From Piper betle (taxonomy: Eukaryota; Streptophyta; Magnoliopsida; Piperales; Piperaceae): a stretch of DNA of 64,000 nt. The position numbers were made by a program, and so were the translations under genes. Numbering within the stretch: position 1 is the first letter of the stretch; every line of letters starts with the position of its first letter. The stretch covers positions 41,973 through 105,972 of the forward strand of contig JAURVB010013325.1 of assembly GCA_033002965.1 (NCBI GenBank). Direction: 5' to 3'. The notes beneath the pieces are model-generated. The model did no database searches and was not told where the DNA came from. It saw only the letters and a program-made list of their open reading frames with translations. Positions 60,546-64,000 of the stretch are shown piece by piece.

Positions 60546-63500
60546 GCTTCCACCGGTGTGGTATGGTTCTATTTGTTTTGAACTCAATGATTTGTATGCA
60601 TTTTTTCCAAAGTAATGATTCTGTATGTATATATCTGCATACTTGCATTGTATGCTGCTTCTAGGCGATGGTCCAAGTTCTCTATATGCTTAAACTGTAC
60701 ATATAAAAATGTACACTTTGATTTTACCTGAAATATATCTGGCTGTATGCCTCTTCTGTTCTCCGAATCCTAGACTCGTTCCATCAAATATTCAAGTTTC
60801 AACCCACCCAATAACTCTTAATAGGATCCTAATGCTCAAAAGCGAAAGAAATTTAATTGTTTAGATTAGGTTGTTTATTTCTTTTCAAACATAGATAAGG
60901 TTGATTTTTTTCCCCCAAAGCAGATGAGGTTGATTTTGATCATTGAGATGAAGAAAAGGTTTATTTCGAGAGATCTAGATTGTGAATTAGTGAGAGACAG
61001 TTCAATTAGGGGGTCATGGAAAATTCGGAGAGAGAAGAGAAGCTGCTCAGTACCACTGCTTCTAAAGATGATCAAAGTAGATGTTCTAAGAAACATAATG
61101 GTTTACCGGTTCATTGCTCCAAGATAATTAACAAACTATGATCCTTTGCACATAATGGGAACAGTTTGACAAATTTATTTTCCCTTCTTGTTTCTGGTTC
61201 CTTGACATGTATAAGATGAAAAATAATCACATGAAAAATAACTGAAAGACCTACGAAACAACTAAATATGCTTGATGCATGCGTAATGCTATCCATTTAT
61301 TATAGAAATTTCTCAACTGTCAATTTGTCATTCAGGATATTTAATGGATGACAAATACCTTATTTCTGATTGGATCTATTTTAAGACCTTCCAAACGATT
61401 ATTACTAGCCTAACATTAATAGGCTGAACCTCCGCGGGCCAAAGTGGCCCCGGCCCATGCTCCTTTTAATTAGGAGATTCGTGTTGGGCCTAAGGGACAG
61501 GCCCCTGAGGTCCATCTGGCCTGGCCCATGTACCGTTCGAGGGGTCCGGCCCGGCCCTTTGCTTATTTTCGTTCTCCTGATCTTGTTGAGTCGATCTATG
61601 GCCATCGCAATGTCCAAAAGCCTCGTCGCTTTACTTATGAAATGTGAAAAATGCCAAGTTCGAACCTGTCAAAAATTGCCTTTTTTGAGCATAACAATTC
61701 GCCAAATCGGTCATTCCAGGTCTTTTAAATGATGTTGTTATATGTCATTGCGATACGTTTACGTTTGTATGCCGGCACTCATTGCATGTACCATGTATCA
61801 TATCAATGTATGATGTATAATTAAATTTGCTGGGACCGAACTCTCCTCTGAGGCCAATCTCGTCATTTCTGAATTATATTTAGTTAAAATTCTAAAAGTT
61901 ATCATTGAGACATTATAAAGTTGTTAAGAAAAGAATTACAAGATGATATGATTGTCTATAGCCTAATTGGTAGCTAAGCTAAGCCACCGAACACTTTGTT
62001 AGGACTGGGGGAGAAAACTCGCAAAGGGAAATAAGACTCCTACAAATCATTGATTTTGAAAAGAAAACAGGATTTCCAGGCTTATTAGGTGTGTCATAGA
62101 GCCTAATTTGGTAAAAAACTGAAAATTAAACTGAACCGAAATCGAATTATCAATTTGGTTTGGTTTCAAACTAATTTGGTTTGGTTTCAAACTAATTTGG
62201 TTTGGTTTCCGGTAATGCTATAGACAATCTGAGTTCCATATTGATATTTTGTTTCAAAACCAAACTAAATTGAATTAGTGAAAACAATTGATATTTTACA
62301 AAAATGTTATGAAATATATATTTTATATTAATTATCATGAAATTATAACAATTTTATGATGAATTTTTATTTATTTAATATGATATATATGTTTAGAATT
62401 ACTTATTAAGTGATTATGTTAACTAAAATAATCATATAACATTGATTAAAAAATATAAATAAATTTATTTTTTTAATAATTTATTATTCAATTTGGTTAT
62501 TCGGTTAACAAACAAGGCGAGCTGAAATATTTCAGTTTAGTTTGGTTTGGTTTCATTAGTAAGTCAATTCGATTTTGATTACAAGATCCAGTTGGCGAAT
62601 ATAATTCGATTAGTTTGAACTGACCGAATGCTCACCCGTAATACGTATAGTTTTGAGCACGTTTGTTTGTTGGAAGTTTATAAAATTATAATAGTAACGT
62701 TTTGAACGTGTTCGTGTTCGGCTGAATGTTAAAGTGGCAGAGCCTTCACAAAACACTTCAAAATTGAGAAAAAGATTTGATCCTTTTTAATTTTTTTCAA
62801 ATATTTGAAGAGAACTCCCCACTAGTTATAGCCATTAAATTTTATTTTATGATTTATATTCCAATTTTGTCCAACGGATGTAAAATTGAGAATTTTAAAT
62901 AGGAACAATCACTTCTTTCTTAGCAAATAGGAAATATATTTTAAAATTTGAGATGGGAATAGGCAATGCTGCAAATTGCCCAATTTTGGAGCCCAATCTA
63001 TAAAAATAAAAAAATTCACTATAAATAAGATAAAAGGATGTAAAAGCCTCTTTAGAAAGTAAGATTAACCTACTATTAATTGGCCACCAAATTAAGTGTT
63101 CAGAAAACACAAGGGGGTAGGTTAGTAGCGTTGGCAATCTCATTTGTACGGGTGAATATGAGCGGTAAATTTATATAAACGAATTAATAAAATTAATTTT
63201 TTAGTGTGAATTATATTTATACCATTTTTATGCAAGCCCGTTAATATGATTACACACCTCTATAGATCTTATTCATAGAATTGTAGGCTTAGAAAATAGA
63301 AAAAAAGAAAAAAATTAAACTAGATTTATAACTTAAATTTATTAATAGAGGTGTAGTCTCATTTATAATAAATTAATAGTAGTGAAATAGTATTATTTGT
63401 GCTATTAATTTATTTTGAAAATACAAATTAAATTCATTGTTTCACTTACCCCTTGTTTAACGCGGGAAATTATGAGGATATAGATGGACTTGATATCGGT

Positions 63501-64000
63501 TAGATTTAGGCTGTGTTTTTGGTCATTTTTTTAACCAGATAAAAATAAAAATAAAAACATGTCTTAAAAACGTGTTTAGTAGGACCCATGACAAATAAAA
63601 TAACGTGACAGCTGTTACGAAGAAAATGAAAGAAAAAAATAATAAGGGCCAGACTTTTTTCTGAAAAAGAGTAGGGGAGAGGCGGTAGGGGGTGGAGGGG
63701 TATGCCGCCCTCTCTGCCACCATGGCAGCTATCACATGGCTGTTTCTATGGATTAATTTTTCGTTCCCTAAACACGTATCGTATGGCGTATTTCCATTTT
63801 GAAAACACCGGCCTTCTACAAGCTACACAATATAGGATATACTCCCGCAAGCAAATTCCCAAATACCATGCCAATGTTCGGTCAAAACTCCTAGCTTCGA
63901 GGTTTATCGATTGCAATACTAGTAACCTTCTCACCCAATACTGCTACACCACTCAGCCCTTTGCTCGACCACGCCAACCAAGCAGTACTACCACAGCAAC
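60546..64000. other. Right-hand intergenic spacer
   Basis: Contains the 3' UTR of the J-domain gene and AT-rich DNA. A more GC-rich patch at 61430-61620 shows no coding content on either strand. A probable hAT-type MITE lies at 62088-62641 (separate entry). From 63640 to 64000 some GC-rich sequence appears, but the minus-strand frames at 63523-63735 and 63746-63934 have no recognisable motif. Confidence 0.45.
62088..62641. mobile_element. Probable hAT-type MITE with internal minisatellite
   Basis: The right end reads ACCGAATGCTCACCCGTA, whose reverse complement TACGGGTGAGCA resembles plant hAT termini. A weaker partner TAGGTGTGTCA lies at about 62088. Between them the sequence is rich in GGTTTGGTTT and ACCGAA words. 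These include a 21-bp unit AATTTGGTTTGGTTTCAAAC(T) repeated at 62152, 62173 and, partially, 62194. No coding capacity. Boundaries and family are tentative. Confidence 0.5.

Noticed and set aside
61640..61700. B-box-like word (GGTTCGAACTTGG on the minus strand) suggesting a SINE or tRNA
   Set aside because: No A-box upstream, no poly-A tail, no flanking duplication.

Overview
This is a nuclear flowering-plant window. It has AT-rich intergenic DNA, many-exon genes with short exons and GT/AG introns, plant-specific proteins (a chloroplast NDH subunit, a USP-domain receptor-like kinase, an SDG8/ASHH2-type histone methyltransferase) and plant transposons. Species and monocot/dicot status cannot be fixed from sequence alone. 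Nothing bacterial or viral was seen. All gene models below were assembled by eye from splice sites, reading phase and recognised protein families; exon phases close in frame for every multi-exon model.

Layout. 1-1106 (-): the 5' end of a BRCT-domain protein gene running off the left edge. 1107-9780: repeat-rich spacer with a 2.85 kb solo LTR (1615-4467, perfect 5-bp target duplication TTATC) and a 1.23 kb non-autonomous hAT element (6293-7521, 8-bp duplication) that carries an inverted fragment of the same LTR family. 9.8-26.0 kb (+): a 17-exon CW-AWS-SET-postSET histone H3K36 methyltransferase. Its 4.9 kb intron 15 is almost entirely a foldback element plus a second solo LTR of the same family. 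26.0-31.5 kb: spacer. 31.5-35.4 kb (+): USP plus kinase RLCK. 36.0-36.9 kb (+): chloroplast NDHN. 37.4-41.3 kb (-): tRNA adenosine deaminase subunit TAD3, with an unexplained 80-codon open frame upstream (41953-42195). 42.2-45.5 kb: spacer with an inverted pair of LTR-family fragments. 45.5-46.1 kb (+): small two-TM protein. 47.2-50.6 kb (-): LON N-terminal-domain protein that seems to lack its central exon. 50.6-53.5 kb: AT-rich tandem repeats. 53.6 kb (+): MOZART1/GIP1. 55.2-57.4 kb (-): nine-finger TFIIIA. 59.5-60.5 kb (+): short J-domain protein. 60.5-64 kb: spacer.

The genes do not form a pathway; this is an ordinary euchromatic gene neighbourhood. The most notable item is in the TFIIIA gene: intron 2 holds a cassette exon (56779-56942, -) whose RNA resembles 5S rRNA (the plant P5SM element). 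It carries an early stop, so TFIIIA expression can be tuned by its own RNA ligand's mimic through alternative splicing. Other notable items are a 55-bp tandem duplication that doubles a splice acceptor in the kinase gene, the missing LON core exon, a frame break at the 5' end of the SET gene, and one LTR family found as solo LTRs, inside a hAT element and as an inverted pair.
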